From Phreatobacter sp. (GTDB lineage Bacteria; Pseudomonadota; Alphaproteobacteria; Rhizobiales; Phreatobacteraceae), in the NCBI RefSeq assembly GCF_016793595.1, contig NZ_JAEULY010000018.1:1-60370 (forward strand): a DNA stretch of 60,370 bases, given 5' to 3'. A model generated the notes under the pieces. It was not told the DNA's origin. It made no database searches and was given only the letters and a program-made list of their open reading frames with translations. Every line of letters begins with the position of its first letter. The first letter of the stretch is position 1. Below are positions 17,400 through 26,894 of this stretch, piece by piece. A program made the position numbers and the translations under genes.

Positions 17400-17564
17400 C
17401 TAATCGCCGCCACCGCCGCCGTCGCCACCTCCGCCGCTGTCACTGCTGTCGGAGGAGTCGCTGCTGGAGCTGTCGCCGTCGGACGAACTGCTGCCGAACA
17501 GCACCGCAAGAAGCGCGATGCCGGCGCCGCCGACTGCCAGAAGGACCGCGAGTGTATTGCTCAT
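17400..17564 (-). CDS. Small single-TM protein with Ser/Asp/Gly-rich tail
   Basis: A 54-residue protein starting at the ATG at 17564. One hydrophobic helix spans residues 4-23 (TLAVLLAVGGAGIALLAVLF). The remaining 31 residues are only Ser, Asp and Gly and end in GGGGDGGGGGD. GGAAGG lies 9 bp upstream of the ATG, which supports translation. The tail resembles that of the 79-aa protein at 15581-15820 in style but not in sequence. Small size and low complexity make this a moderate call. Confidence 0.5.
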   Translation of the reverse strand: MSNTLAVLLAVGGAGIALLAVLFGSSSSDGDSSSSDSSDSSDSGGGGDGGGGGD

Positions 17565-17751
17565 GATCTCTTACCTTCCGTAGCGTCAGTATGCCCAATC
17601 CGACCCGTTGCGTATAGCTGTCTCGTTGCGGTTGAGCGGAAGGCCGGCTGTCAAACGGTTGTGCCAGGGGAGGGGCGTGGTCGTGACGGCGGTTCAAGCC
17701 GCCGCAAGTTTCGGCGGGTCCTGCGGCGGAACGCCGATTCCGGCAGGCGGC

Positions 17752-18339
17752 TCAGCTGGGCTCCCAGACGCCGCTCTGCGCCCGGCAGAGGCGCTGTTCC
17801 TCCAGCGTGGTGACCGGCGGTGCGCCGAGCAGAGCGCCCGCGGCATCGCCGAAGACGGTCAGTGTCGCGGACACCGTCCGGCACGGACGACCGGCGCTGG
17901 CTCCCGCCGGATAGACCGACAGCACGATCTCCCGCCGTGCGCCGGCGCGGCTCTGCCAGTTCGTCTCGAGGCCGCGCGCGCTCGCGGCGGTTGCCTGCGT
18001 CAGCGTGCGGATTTCTCCGACATCCTCGTCGGTTAGCGCCAGGACCGGGCCGCAGCTCTCGGGCGAATCCGTGCGCGATACGGCCGTGACGCCGCCGAAC
18101 ACGAACAGGCCACCGCCACCCGCCATCCCCGCGCGTGCGCCGCCGGATTGGGTCGCCCGGCAGCGGGCGACCTGCTGCTCGATGGCCCATGCCGATGCGC
18201 CGGGGCCGGACATGGGAAGGGGCGGGGAGGCATCGAGACCGGCCGAACAGCCGGCCAGAAGCAGGGCACCGCCCAAAAGGGCGGCACGGGCAGCCGAAGC
18301 GGAATGGCCGTTGGTCAGGAACATGGCACCTAGCGACAT
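17752..18339 (-). CDS. Hypothetical lipoprotein
   Basis: About 195 residues from the ATG at 18339. The N-terminus has a hydrophobic segment (AARAALLGGALLL) and a lipobox LAGC. The mature part contains a Gly-rich patch (GGARAGMAGGGGLFVFGG) and several cysteines (CRATQ, ESCGPV, RPCRTV, RLCRAQ). Other in-frame starts at 18366 and 18324 are possible; none has a strong ribosome site. It is downstream of moxR on the same strand. Function unknown. Confidence 0.65.
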   Translation of the reverse strand: MSLGAMFLTNGHSASAARAALLGGALLLAGCSAGLDASPPLPMSGPGASAWAIEQQVARCRATQSGGARAGMAGGGGLFVFGGVTAVSRTDSPESCGPVLALTDEDVGEIRTLTQATAASARGLETNWQSRAGARREIVLSVYPAGASAGRPCRTVSATLTVFGDAAGALLGAPPVTTLEEQRLCRAQSGVWEPS

Positions 18340-18386
18340 GTCAGGCGAAATCCGTCGCCGAGACATAGTGCGGCGCGCGGCGTCCC

Positions 18387-19235
<849 letters not shown>

Positions 19236-19320
19236 GGAATTTCCTCGTATGGATCGGTTGGCGGGACAGGAGCCCCGCATGTGGGCGGCAGGGTAGGGGC
19301 CGGCAGGGGCGGCTGCAACA

Positions 19321-19339
19321 CCCGGCAGAATCTGCCGAT
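19321..19339. promoter_or_regulatory. ftr-like palindrome (candidate FlbD site) upstream of flgE
   Basis: CCCGGCAGAATCTGCCGAT matches the shared pattern CCCGGCA-N5-TGCCG. It is centred about 104 bp upstream of the GG of the sigma-54 promoter at 19433. The form and position are those of Caulobacter ftr enhancer elements bound by FlbD. Its arms are GGCAG/CTGCC; the outer bases are less symmetric than in the other copies. Confidence 0.6.
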
Positions 19340-19432
19340 CGGCACAGGCGATACTGCCTCGCTGACCACCGGAAACGATCTGTTTACCACCTAAGCCTCT
19401 GACAAATAACGGCCTGGCCCGGCGAGCGACTG

Positions 19433-19448
19433 TGGCATGCCCGCTGCT
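19433..19448 (+). promoter_or_regulatory. Sigma-54 promoter for flgE
   Basis: TGGCATGCCCGCTGCT fits TGGCACG-N4-TTGC[AT] with the required GG-N10-GC spacing (GG at 19434-19435, GC at 19446-19447). Transcription would start near 19459, giving a leader of about 60 nt before the flgE ATG. Confidence 0.75.
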
Positions 19449-19517
19449 AGGCATGGGACCGAATGCGGTGGCGCTCCATCGTGATCGGGTACCGGCAAGA
19501 CGCCGGCGGAGGGGTTC

Positions 19518-20873
19518 ATGGGTATCTTCGGCGCAATGACCACGGCGGTCAGCGGCCTCTCGGCGCAGGCCTATGCCCTGGAGAACATCTCCGGCAACAT
19601 CGCCAACTCGCAGACCACCGCCTTCAAGCGGATCGAGACCAGCTTCATCGATCTGATCCCCGATTCCGGGCCGAAGCGCGAACTGTCCGGCTCGGTCACC
19701 GGCCAGTCGCGGGCGACCAACACGATCCAGGGCCAGATTTCCGCGACCTCGATCACCACGAACCTCGCCGTCAACGGCGACGGCTACTTCATTGTCCAGC
19801 AGCCGCAGGGCTTCGTCGACGGTCAGCCGAGCTTCGGCGCCGTCAACAATTTCACCCGGCGCGGCGACTTCACGATCGATGCCAACGGCTACATGGTCAA
19901 CGGTGCCGGCTACTATCTGCGCGGCCTGCGTCTGGACCGGACGACGGGCAACCCGCTCGGCTCCTCGCCCGTGCCGATCCAGGTGACCAACGACGTCATC
20001 CCCGCGCGCGCCTCCACCCAGATCAACTACCGGGCCAGCCTGCCGACCGTGCCGGCCACGGCGAATGCCAGCTCGACCGTGCCCGGCAGCGAGCTGATGG
20101 CGTCCACGCTGATCGGCTCGGCGACGATCGGTCCGTCCAATTCGTCCGCCTTCGTCTCGACCTCGGTCGCCGGCGGCTCGGTGACGGTCTACGACGCGCT
20201 CGGCAACCAGGCCAACGTCCAGGTCCGCTGGGCGAAGACGGCCAATGCCGCCGCCGGTCCGCCGGCGGTTTCCGACACCTGGAGCGCCTATTACCAGTCC
20301 AACTCGGCCGCTGGCTCGGAAACCTGGACGCGGATCGGCGGTGATTTCACCTTCGGCCCGACCGGTCAGCTGACCTCGCCGACCACCAACCCCGTCATCA
20401 CCGGCCTGACCGTCAACGGCACCAGCGTCGGCAACGTGACCCTCGACCTCGGCACCAGCGGCCTGTCGCAATATGCGCGCGCCGACGGCACGGTGCAGGT
20501 CACCGATATCGGCCAGAACGGCTACGCCGTCGGCGAGCTGATGAACGTCACCATCACCGATGCCGGCCGCGTGCGCGGCAACTATTCCAACGGCCAGTCG
20601 GTGGACCTGTTCTCGATCCCGCTCGCCTCGTTCAACGGCGACAACATGCTGAAGCGCCTCGACGGCGGCGCCTTCGCGGAGACGTCGGGCTCCGGCCCGC
20701 CGATCATGGGCGCGCCGGGCCGGATCATCTCGCAGAGCCTCGAGGGGTCGAACGTCGACATCTCCGAGGAGTTCACCAAGCTGATCATCACGCAGCAGGC
20801 CTATGCGGCCAATACGCGGATCGTCACGACGTCCAATTCCATGCTGCAGGAAACGATCAACATGATCCGCTGA
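19518..20873 (+). CDS. flgE: Flagellar hook protein FlgE
   Basis: A 451-residue protein with the conserved ends of the hook/rod family. The N-terminus is MGIFGAMTTAVSGLSAQAYA then LENISGNIANSQTTAFKR; the C-terminus is NVDISEEFTKLIITQQAYAA and ends NSMLQETINMIR. The middle is Ser/Thr/Gly-rich, as in hook subunits, and its length fits FlgE (about 400-450 aa) rather than FlgF/G. It builds the universal joint between rod and filament. GGAGGGG lies just upstream of the ATG at 19518. It is first in a flgE-flgK-flgL run with gaps of 35 and 9 bp. Confidence 0.95.
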   Translation: MGIFGAMTTAVSGLSAQAYALENISGNIANSQTTAFKRIETSFIDLIPDSGPKRELSGSVTGQSRATNTIQGQISATSITTNLAVNGDGYFIVQQPQGFVDGQPSFGAVNNFTRRGDFTIDANGYMVNGAGYYLRGLRLDRTTGNPLGSSPVPIQVTNDVIPARASTQINYRASLPTVPATANASSTVPGSELMASTLIGSATIGPSNSSAFVSTSVAGGSVTVYDALGNQANVQVRWAKTANAAAGPPAVSDTWSAYYQSNSAAGSETWTRIGGDFTFGPTGQLTSPTTNPVITGLTVNGTSVGNVTLDLGTSGLSQYARADGTVQVTDIGQNGYAVGELMNVTITDAGRVRGNYSNGQSVDLFSIPLASFNGDNMLKRLDGGAFAETSGSGPPIMGAPGRIISQSLEGSNVDISEEFTKLIITQQAYAANTRIVTTSNSMLQETINMIR

Positions 20874-20908
20874 GGCGGATCATGAGCCTCGTCAAGGAGT
20901 GACGGATC

Positions 20909-22798
20909 ATGCTCACTAGCGCTCTGAACAATGCGCTGTCGGGGCTTCGGTTCACCTCGATCGCCACGTCGCTGACGTCGGCGAACATTTCGAACGCCGG
21001 CAACCCGTCCTATACGCGCAAGAGCATCGATCCGGTCCAGCTGCTTGCCGGCGACCAGATCTCGGGTATCGCGGTCGGGTCGATCCGGCGCGAATACGAT
21101 GCTTTCGTGCAGCGCCAGCTGGTCACCGAACAGGCCAATGCGGGCTATGCCTCGACGCGGTCGCAGTTCCTGTCGCGCCTCGACCAGATGTTCGGCGCTC
21201 CGGGCTCGGCGCGCGCGCTCGACACCGTGCTGAACGATTTCTCGTCGTCGTTCCAGACGTTGCTGACCTCGCCGGAAAGCCAGACGGCGCGTTCCGGCGT
21301 CATCAACTCCGCCACCGTCGTCGCCCAGACGCTGCGCAGCCTGTCGACCTCGACGCAGGCGATGCGCCTCGATGCCGAGAAGGGGCTGGCCGACGCCACA
21401 TCGCGCCTCAACAGCCTCCTGACCGACCTGTCCAAGGTCAACGGCCGCCTGAAAGTGTCGTTCGACGACGAGTCGCGCGTCGGCCTCCTCGACCAGCGCG
21501 ACCAGCTCGTTTCCGAGATCAGCAGCTATGTCGATGTCCGCTCGGTCTATGACGATCGCGGCGCCGTGCAGCTCTACGGCGGCAGCGGTTTCGTCCTGCT
21601 TTCCACCAGCAAGCCGGAACTGAGCTTCGACGCCCGCGACATCATCGGCCCGACCAATCACTATGACGCGGATCCGGCGAAGCGGACGGTCGGCACGATC
21701 ACGGCGGATACACCGTCCGGCAAGGTCGATCTGATCGCCGCCGGCGTGTTCAAGTCCGGCAAGATCGCCGCGCTGATCGATCTGCGCGACAAGGCCTTGC
21801 CGGCCGCCCAGGAGCAGCTCGATCAGATCGCCGCGGGCCTGGCGCAGGCGCTCGGAAGCTCGGCGACGACCACTCCGGCGACCGTTGCCGGACCCGGGCC
21901 GACGACCGGCTACGACATGGCGCTGGGCACGGGCCTTGCCGACGGCGATACGGTGACGCTGCAGCTCACCGCCAACGGCGTCACCCAGAAGATCACCTTC
22001 AAGCGGGTCGACGATACGACCGTGCCGATGTCGGACGACATGACGGCCGACCCGAACGACATCGTGTTCCGCCTGACGGGTTCGTCAGCCGCTGGTCATG
22101 CCAGCCAGATGCAGGCGGCGATCGACACCTGGGCTGCCAGCGCCGGCGCGCCGGCCGGCGCTTTCGGCGTATCGGTCAATGGCGGCAACCTTCGGCTGCT
22201 CGCCGACCCGACCGTGGCCGGTGGCGCGACCGTCAACAACGCAGCCGCCAACGTCACCGCGCAGTCGCTGACCGGCGGCGGCGCCGCCATGCCCTTCTTC
22301 GTCGACAATACGGCGGTCGGCGGCATCTATTCGGACCGGATCACCGGCTCGGGGTCGCAGTTCACCGGTCTCGCCGCGCGGATCGACGTCAATGGTGCGC
22401 TGAAGGCCGATCCGAGCGCGCTGGTGAAGATGAATTCCACGACGCTGGAGTCGGATTCGACCCGGCCGTCCTTCCTGGCCACCGCGCTCTCCCATGCCGG
22501 GCGCTACTACATGCCCGCCGGCGGGCTCGGCACCGAGACCAATCCGATGCAGGGCTCGGTGCTGTCCTATGCCCGCGCCGTGATCACCAACCAGACCAAC
22601 GAAGCCGCGACCGCGAAGCAACTCGCCGAAGGCCAGCAGGCCGTCGTGACCCAGCTTCAGGCCCGGTTCGACAGCGTGGCGGCGGTCAATATCGATCAGG
22701 AAATGATGATGCTGATCACGCTCCAGACCTCCTACGGCGCCAATGCGCGCGTCATGTCGGCGGTGCGCGAGATGTTCGACATGCTGCGGCAGATGTGA
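20909..22798 (+). CDS. flgK: Hook-associated protein FlgK (HAP1)
   Basis: A 629-residue HAP1. The N-terminal helix LTSALNNALSGLRFTSIATS and the rod-like SLTSANISNAGNPSYTRKS match FlgK. The C-terminal D0 helix (VNIDQEMMMLITLQTSYGAN and ARVMSAVREMFDMLRQM) is typical. It forms the junction between hook and filament. AGGAG precedes the ATG at 20909. The gap from flgE is 35 bp, so it is in the same transcript. Confidence 0.95.
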   Translation: MLTSALNNALSGLRFTSIATSLTSANISNAGNPSYTRKSIDPVQLLAGDQISGIAVGSIRREYDAFVQRQLVTEQANAGYASTRSQFLSRLDQMFGAPGSARALDTVLNDFSSSFQTLLTSPESQTARSGVINSATVVAQTLRSLSTSTQAMRLDAEKGLADATSRLNSLLTDLSKVNGRLKVSFDDESRVGLLDQRDQLVSEISSYVDVRSVYDDRGAVQLYGGSGFVLLSTSKPELSFDARDIIGPTNHYDADPAKRTVGTITADTPSGKVDLIAAGVFKSGKIAALIDLRDKALPAAQEQLDQIAAGLAQALGSSATTTPATVAGPGPTTGYDMALGTGLADGDTVTLQLTANGVTQKITFKRVDDTTVPMSDDMTADPNDIVFRLTGSSAAGHASQMQAAIDTWAASAGAPAGAFGVSVNGGNLRLLADPTVAGGATVNNAAANVTAQSLTGGGAAMPFFVDNTAVGGIYSDRITGSGSQFTGLAARIDVNGALKADPSALVKMNSTTLESDSTRPSFLATALSHAGRYYMPAGGLGTETNPMQGSVLSYARAVITNQTNEAATAKQLAEGQQAVVTQLQARFDSVAAVNIDQEMMMLITLQTSYGANARVMSAVREMFDMLRQM

Positions 22799-22807
22799 GG
22801 ATAAGCC

Positions 22808-24391
22808 ATGGCCATCCGCACCTCCGGCATCCTGACGGGAATGGGTCCGAGCGACTTCGTCCGGATGAAGAACCAGGTCGCCGACCTGCAGCGCCAGCTT
22901 GGCTCCGGCCAGAAGTCGGAGACCTATGGCGGCCTCGGCGCAGACCGGGGCTTCGCGCTCGCTTTTCGCGCCTCCATGAGCCAGATCAGCTCGTGGCAGC
23001 AGAACATCTCGCTGGTCAGCACGCGCATTTCGATCATCGAAACTTCGCTCAACGGCGTGCAGAAGACCGCCGCCTCGGCCAAGACCTCGCTGCAGCCGAA
23101 CGAGTTCACGCTGTCCTCAGGCCGGACCATCGGACAGGTGGCGGCGGCCGACGGCCTCGACGCCGTCGTGTCGATGCTGAATGCCAATGACGGCAGCCGC
23201 TACGTGTTCGGAGGTCGCAAGACCGCGACGCCGCCGGTGCGCGACAGTTCGGTCTTCCTCAACGGCGAGGGCTCCAAGAACGGCTTCAACACGACGCTGC
23301 TCCAGCGCATGCAGGCCGACCTCGGCGTCGCCACGGCGTCGCCGGAGCGCAATCCAGCGGCGACCGGGCGGCTCACCGTCTCGGCCTCCGGCGTCCAGCC
23401 GGTGACGATCGCCGAGGATGGCGCGCATCCGTTCGGCCTCAAGATCGGCACGGTTTCGGGCGCGGTGGACGGCATCGCGGCGACCACCACGGCCGGTCCG
23501 CCGGCCTCGGTGTCGATCGCGGCGGGCTCCGGCAATGCTTCGGTCGGGCAGTCGCTCAAGTTCAATTTCACCCTGCCGGACGGCACGACCGAGACGATCA
23601 GCCTGACGGCGACGGCCGCGGACGCCGATGTCGTCGCGTCGAACGAGTTCAGAATCGGCGCCACATCGGCCGAGACGCTGGACAATCTGAGGGGAGTGCT
23701 CGGCACCCAGCTGGGCAAGCTGGTCGGCGGCAAGCTGGCCGCCGCCTCCGCGGTGAAGGCCGGCGAGGACTTCTTCAAGGGCGAGACCAACCCGGCGGCG
23801 CTCGCCGGCCCGCCGCCGGTCGAGACCGGCGTCCCGAAGCGCCTCGTGGCTGGCGTCTCCGGAACCATGGCCGACGCGGTCGCCTACGACACGCCGCAGA
23901 ATGCCGATGCGACCACCGTCCGCTGGTATCAGGGCGACCGGGAATCGACCAATCCGCGCCTCACCGCCTCCGCCGAGGTCGACAGCGCGCAGACCGTCTC
24001 ATACGGCGCGCGCGCCGACGAGGAGGCGCTGCGGACGACTGTGCAATATCTCGCGGTGGCCGGCTCGCTGCGGTTCGACGCCAGCGATCCGAACGCGCTG
24101 GAGCGCTACCAGGCGCTGACCCCACGTGTCGTCTCCGGTCTCAGCATGGAGAAGGCAACCCAGACGGTCGAGTCGATCCGCGTGGAGATCGCGGCGGCCA
24201 ATACCGGAGCGGCTTCCGCGAAGAAGCGGCACACCGACAGCACCGCCATGCTGGGCGGTCTGCTGACCGACATCGAGGGCGTCGATGACAACGAAGTCGC
24301 GGTGCAGATCCTCGCCATGCAGACGAATCTGCAGGCGAGCTTCCAGACGACGTCGATGCTGTCGCAGCTGTCGCTGTTGAAATATCTCTGA
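22808..24391 (+). CDS. flgL: Hook-filament junction protein FlgL-like (HAP3)
   Basis: A 527-residue flagellin-like protein that starts 9 bp after flgK with GAGGAT as ribosome site. The N-terminal part (SDFVRMKNQVADLQRQLGSG, then QISSWQQNISLVSTRISIIETSLNG) and C-terminal part (EVAVQILAMQTNLQASFQTT, then SMLSQLSLLKYL) are flagellin-type D0 helices. Position after flgK identifies it as FlgL. It is clearly longer than E. coli FlgL (317 aa); the extra about 200 residues are in the central domain (about 180-370). Confidence 0.9.
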   Translation: MAIRTSGILTGMGPSDFVRMKNQVADLQRQLGSGQKSETYGGLGADRGFALAFRASMSQISSWQQNISLVSTRISIIETSLNGVQKTAASAKTSLQPNEFTLSSGRTIGQVAAADGLDAVVSMLNANDGSRYVFGGRKTATPPVRDSSVFLNGEGSKNGFNTTLLQRMQADLGVATASPERNPAATGRLTVSASGVQPVTIAEDGAHPFGLKIGTVSGAVDGIAATTTAGPPASVSIAAGSGNASVGQSLKFNFTLPDGTTETISLTATAADADVVASNEFRIGATSAETLDNLRGVLGTQLGKLVGGKLAAASAVKAGEDFFKGETNPAALAGPPPVETGVPKRLVAGVSGTMADAVAYDTPQNADATTVRWYQGDRESTNPRLTASAEVDSAQTVSYGARADEEALRTTVQYLAVAGSLRFDASDPNALERYQALTPRVVSGLSMEKATQTVESIRVEIAAANTGAASAKKRHTDSTAMLGGLLTDIEGVDDNEVAVQILAMQTNLQASFQTTSMLSQLSLLKYL

Positions 24392-24398
24392 CGGGGTC

Positions 24399-24418
24399 GG
24401 CGCGCCGGAGGGCGCGCC
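24399..24418. terminator. GC hairpin between convergent flgL and flaF
   Basis: GGCGCGCC at 24399-24406 and GGCGCGCC at 24411-24418 form a perfect 8-bp stem with loop GGAG, just 8 bp past the flgL stop and 21 bp before the flaF stop. It probably ends transcription from both sides. No T-run is present. Confidence 0.5.
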
Positions 24419-24438
24419 CCGCGCGATCCGGCTTGCGC

Positions 24439-24810
24439 TCAGCCGCGGCCGGCGAGGCCAGCGGCGATATTCGAATTGATCGACACCAGAATGCCCAGCT
24501 TCTCCGGCGCGGGCTCGATCTCGATATCGACCGTGCGCTGGAAGATGAACAGGCCGAGATTGGCGATGTTGTTCTTGATGGCCAGCGGCAGCGGATTGTC
24601 CGGCTTGGTCGCCGAGGTCGACAGGATGGTCCAGAGCTTGCGGTTATAGGCCAGCGCCGCGCCGAGCTCGCCGGCCTTCTGCGGCCACTGGTCCTTGACC
24701 GACTGGATCTTGGCGGCCGCCTTGAGCAACAGGCTGGCTTCCAGCTCGCGCGGACTGGCCGTTGCGGTGACCCTAGCCGTCGACGCGTACGCTGCTGCCC
24801 CGTGATGCAT
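24439..24810 (-). CDS. flaF: Flagellar biosynthesis regulator FlaF
   Basis: A 123-residue FlaF: the region from REL-EASLLLKAAAKIQSVKDQW through LAYNRKLWTILSTSATKP and LPLAIKNNIANLGLFIFQRT is characteristic. In Caulobacter FlaF is needed for flagellin secretion and works opposite FlbT in flagellin expression. The start at 24810 overlaps the end of flbT by 38 bp. It may be shorter, but the overlap suggests translational coupling with flbT. Confidence 0.92.
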   Translation of the reverse strand: MHHGAAAYASTARVTATASPRELEASLLLKAAAKIQSVKDQWPQKAGELGAALAYNRKLWTILSTSATKPDNPLPLAIKNNIANLGLFIFQRTVDIEIEPAPEKLGILVSINSNIAAGLAGRG

Positions 24811-25186
24811 GACCCAACAGAGTCCCTTCGTACTCGATGAGGCCCTTGGTGGCCTTCAGGGCTTTGTAGAGGGAACCGGTTAATATGTAATTGTTGATCT
24901 CGTCGACAAAGCGAAGTGTTGAGGGCGCAGCCTTCACCACGTCGTTGACCAGGTCGAAATACATCTTGTGGTGCGCCGCAGGCTCGCGGGACAGGTACAT
25001 GAGCTGGACGATCAGGTAGATCTTCTTGCAGGGCGTGTCGGCGGCCTCGACCGTCATCACGTCCTTCTCGCGCAGGATCGGCGCCTCTCCCTCGATGGTG
25101 AGCCGGGTGCGCTGATCATCGTTGACGATGACGCTGTCGCCGAGGATGAATTTCTCGCCGGGCTTCAGTTCGACCTTGAGCGCCAT
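24773..25186 (-). CDS. flbT: Flagellin mRNA regulator FlbT
   Basis: A 137-residue FlbT. The sequence begins MALKVELKPGEKFILGDSVI and contains DTPCKKIYLIVQLMYLSR and EINNYILTGSLYKALKATKG, as in other FlbT proteins. In Caulobacter FlbT binds the 5' leader of flagellin mRNA and promotes its decay until the hook is complete. The flagellin gene here is 1.7 kb upstream with a leader predicted at about 100 nt. It is expressed with flaF. Confidence 0.93.
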   Translation of the reverse strand: MALKVELKPGEKFILGDSVIVNDDQRTRLTIEGEAPILREKDVMTVEAADTPCKKIYLIVQLMYLSREPAAHHKMYFDLVNDVVKAAPSTLRFVDEINNYILTGSLYKALKATKGLIEYEGTLLGHASRGSSVRVDG

Positions 25187-25294
25187 GCGGGCCTCCGCTC
25201 GATTCGATTCAGCGGCGATCCTAGCACGGCAGGCAGGGAAGGGAGCAGCGCGGCTGCACCCTTCCGCCAGGTGGTTAAGTGATGCCGACGGGCG

Positions 25295-26749
25295 CTACAG
25301 CCTGAGAGCCTGAACGCGGCGGTTCGCCGCGCGGCCGAACTCCGTGGCATTGTCCGCGAGGGGCTCGTTCGGGCCGCGCCCGTCGACCTGAACCCGGGCC
25401 GGCGAGATGCCCTGCGACATCAGCCAGTTGCGGACCGACTCGGCGCGGCGCAGCGACAGGGTCAGGTTGTGCTGCGGGGATCCCGTCGCGTCGGTGTGGC
25501 CGACCAGACCCAGCCGCAACGCGGGATCGTTCTTCAGGACATTGGCCAGCTCCTGCAGGGAGGCGGCCGCGGACAGTTCCAGCTCGGCCGAGTTGAGGCG
25601 GAACTGGATGTAGAGATCGACCTGACCGCGCTCGCGCAGGCCGGCGGTGATGTTCTGCTGCACCGGAGCAGCGCTCGGCGCCCGGACAGGTGCCGCGCGG
25701 ACCACCGGCTCGCCCGCGAAGCGGAAGCTCGCGCCATAGCCGCCGAAATTGTTGGAGGAGACCCCGTTGCGGGTCACGCCGGGATAGGCGTTGCGACCGG
25801 CCTCCGGCACCACGGAAACGCGGCCGCCATTGCGGGCGACCATGCCGGCGTGGAGCGCGGCGCGGCAGATCGAGGAATCGGCCGTATAGACATCCGTGCC
25901 CCAGACCGCACCGCGGGCAAGCGCGTCGGAATCGCATGTGCAGGCCAGTGTTGCCCCCGAATCCGCCAAGGCGGCGAAATCGTCCGGGCAGACGGTGACC
26001 GCCGCCGCGGTGGCGGGCGCTGCAGCGCGCGGTTCGCCGGCGAAGCGGAAGCTTGCGCCGTAGTCCCCGTAGTTGCTGGAGGTGACGCCGTTGCGGGTCA
26101 CGCCGGGATAGGTGTTGCGGCCGGGCTCCGGAACGACCGACACCTGGCCGCCATTGCGCGGGATCATGCCGGCATGGAGCGCTGCGCGGCAGATCGCGGA
26201 ATCGGCGGTGTAGACACCCATGCCCCAGACGGCGCCGCGCGCTATCGAGTCGCCGTCGCAGGTGCAGGTCAGCGTCTCGCCGCCTTCGGCGAGGGCCGAG
26301 AAATCGTCCGGGCAGGGGCCGACGGCCGCGACCGGGGCAGAGGATCGCGCGGCACTCGTCGGCGTGGCCGGAGCGCCCGAGCGCGCGAAGCGGAAGCTCG
26401 AACCATAGGAGCCGTAGTTCGACGAGGAAATGCCGTTGCGGGTGATGCCGGGATAGCTGGTGCGCCCGGCTTCGGGCACTGCCGTTACCGTGCCGCCGCG
26501 CTGCGGGATGGCGCCGGCATGGGCGGCCGAGCGGCAGATGGAGGAATCGGCGGTATAGACATCCATGCCCCAGACCGAGCCGCGACGGACGGCGTCGGCA
26601 TCGCAGATGCAGGTCAGTGGTTCGGCGTTGTTCGCGAAGGCCGCGAAGTCGTCCGGGCAGGCGGTGGGCGCGGATGATTGCGCGAAGGCGGATGAAACGG
26701 GAGCCGAAAGGAAGAGGCTGGCTGCGAGCAGCCAGAATGTGCGTGCCAT
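25295..26749 (-). CDS. Periplasmic protein with three LCCL domains and a C-terminal OmpA domain
   Basis: A 484-residue exported protein. A signal peptide (residues 1-24, ending SSAFAQ) is followed by three LCCL-type repeats at about 31-122, 146-237 and 254-346. Each contains C-P-D-D-F, a C-x-C pair, W-G-x-x-V-Y-T-A-D-S-x-I-C and a P-G-x-T-R-N-G block. An OmpA/MotB peptidoglycan-binding domain follows (about 378-482; VGHTDATGSPQHN and the final NRRVQAL). It is probably anchored to the cell wall. Position between flbT and flagellin may hint at a cell-envelope role near the flagellum, but that is inference. The ATG at 26749 starts the signal peptide and follows CAGGCGG. Confidence 0.85.
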   Translation of the reverse strand: MARTFWLLAASLFLSAPVSSAFAQSSAPTACPDDFAAFANNAEPLTCICDADAVRRGSVWGMDVYTADSSICRSAAHAGAIPQRGGTVTAVPEAGRTSYPGITRNGISSSNYGSYGSSFRFARSGAPATPTSAARSSAPVAAVGPCPDDFSALAEGGETLTCTCDGDSIARGAVWGMGVYTADSAICRAALHAGMIPRNGGQVSVVPEPGRNTYPGVTRNGVTSSNYGDYGASFRFAGEPRAAAPATAAAVTVCPDDFAALADSGATLACTCDSDALARGAVWGTDVYTADSSICRAALHAGMVARNGGRVSVVPEAGRNAYPGVTRNGVSSNNFGGYGASFRFAGEPVVRAAPVRAPSAAPVQQNITAGLRERGQVDLYIQFRLNSAELELSAAASLQELANVLKNDPALRLGLVGHTDATGSPQHNLTLSLRRAESVRNWLMSQGISPARVQVDGRGPNEPLADNATEFGRAANRRVQALRL

Positions 26750-26894
26750 GTGAAAACCGCCTGATTGCATGTGAAAGTCGCCACCGGCGGCTCATGCAGC
26801 ATGCGACTTCCCCATGGTCAAGCTGACGTGCCGGGGCATGTCCCGTGGCAATTTCAGCCGCCTGCCATCCCGATCGGCAGTGCTCCGTGGACGG

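Noticed and set aside
19236..20471. N-terminal extension of moxR across flgE on the minus strand
   Set aside because: It is the antisense shadow of flgE; the MoxR start at 19235 has a ribosome site and a complete domain.
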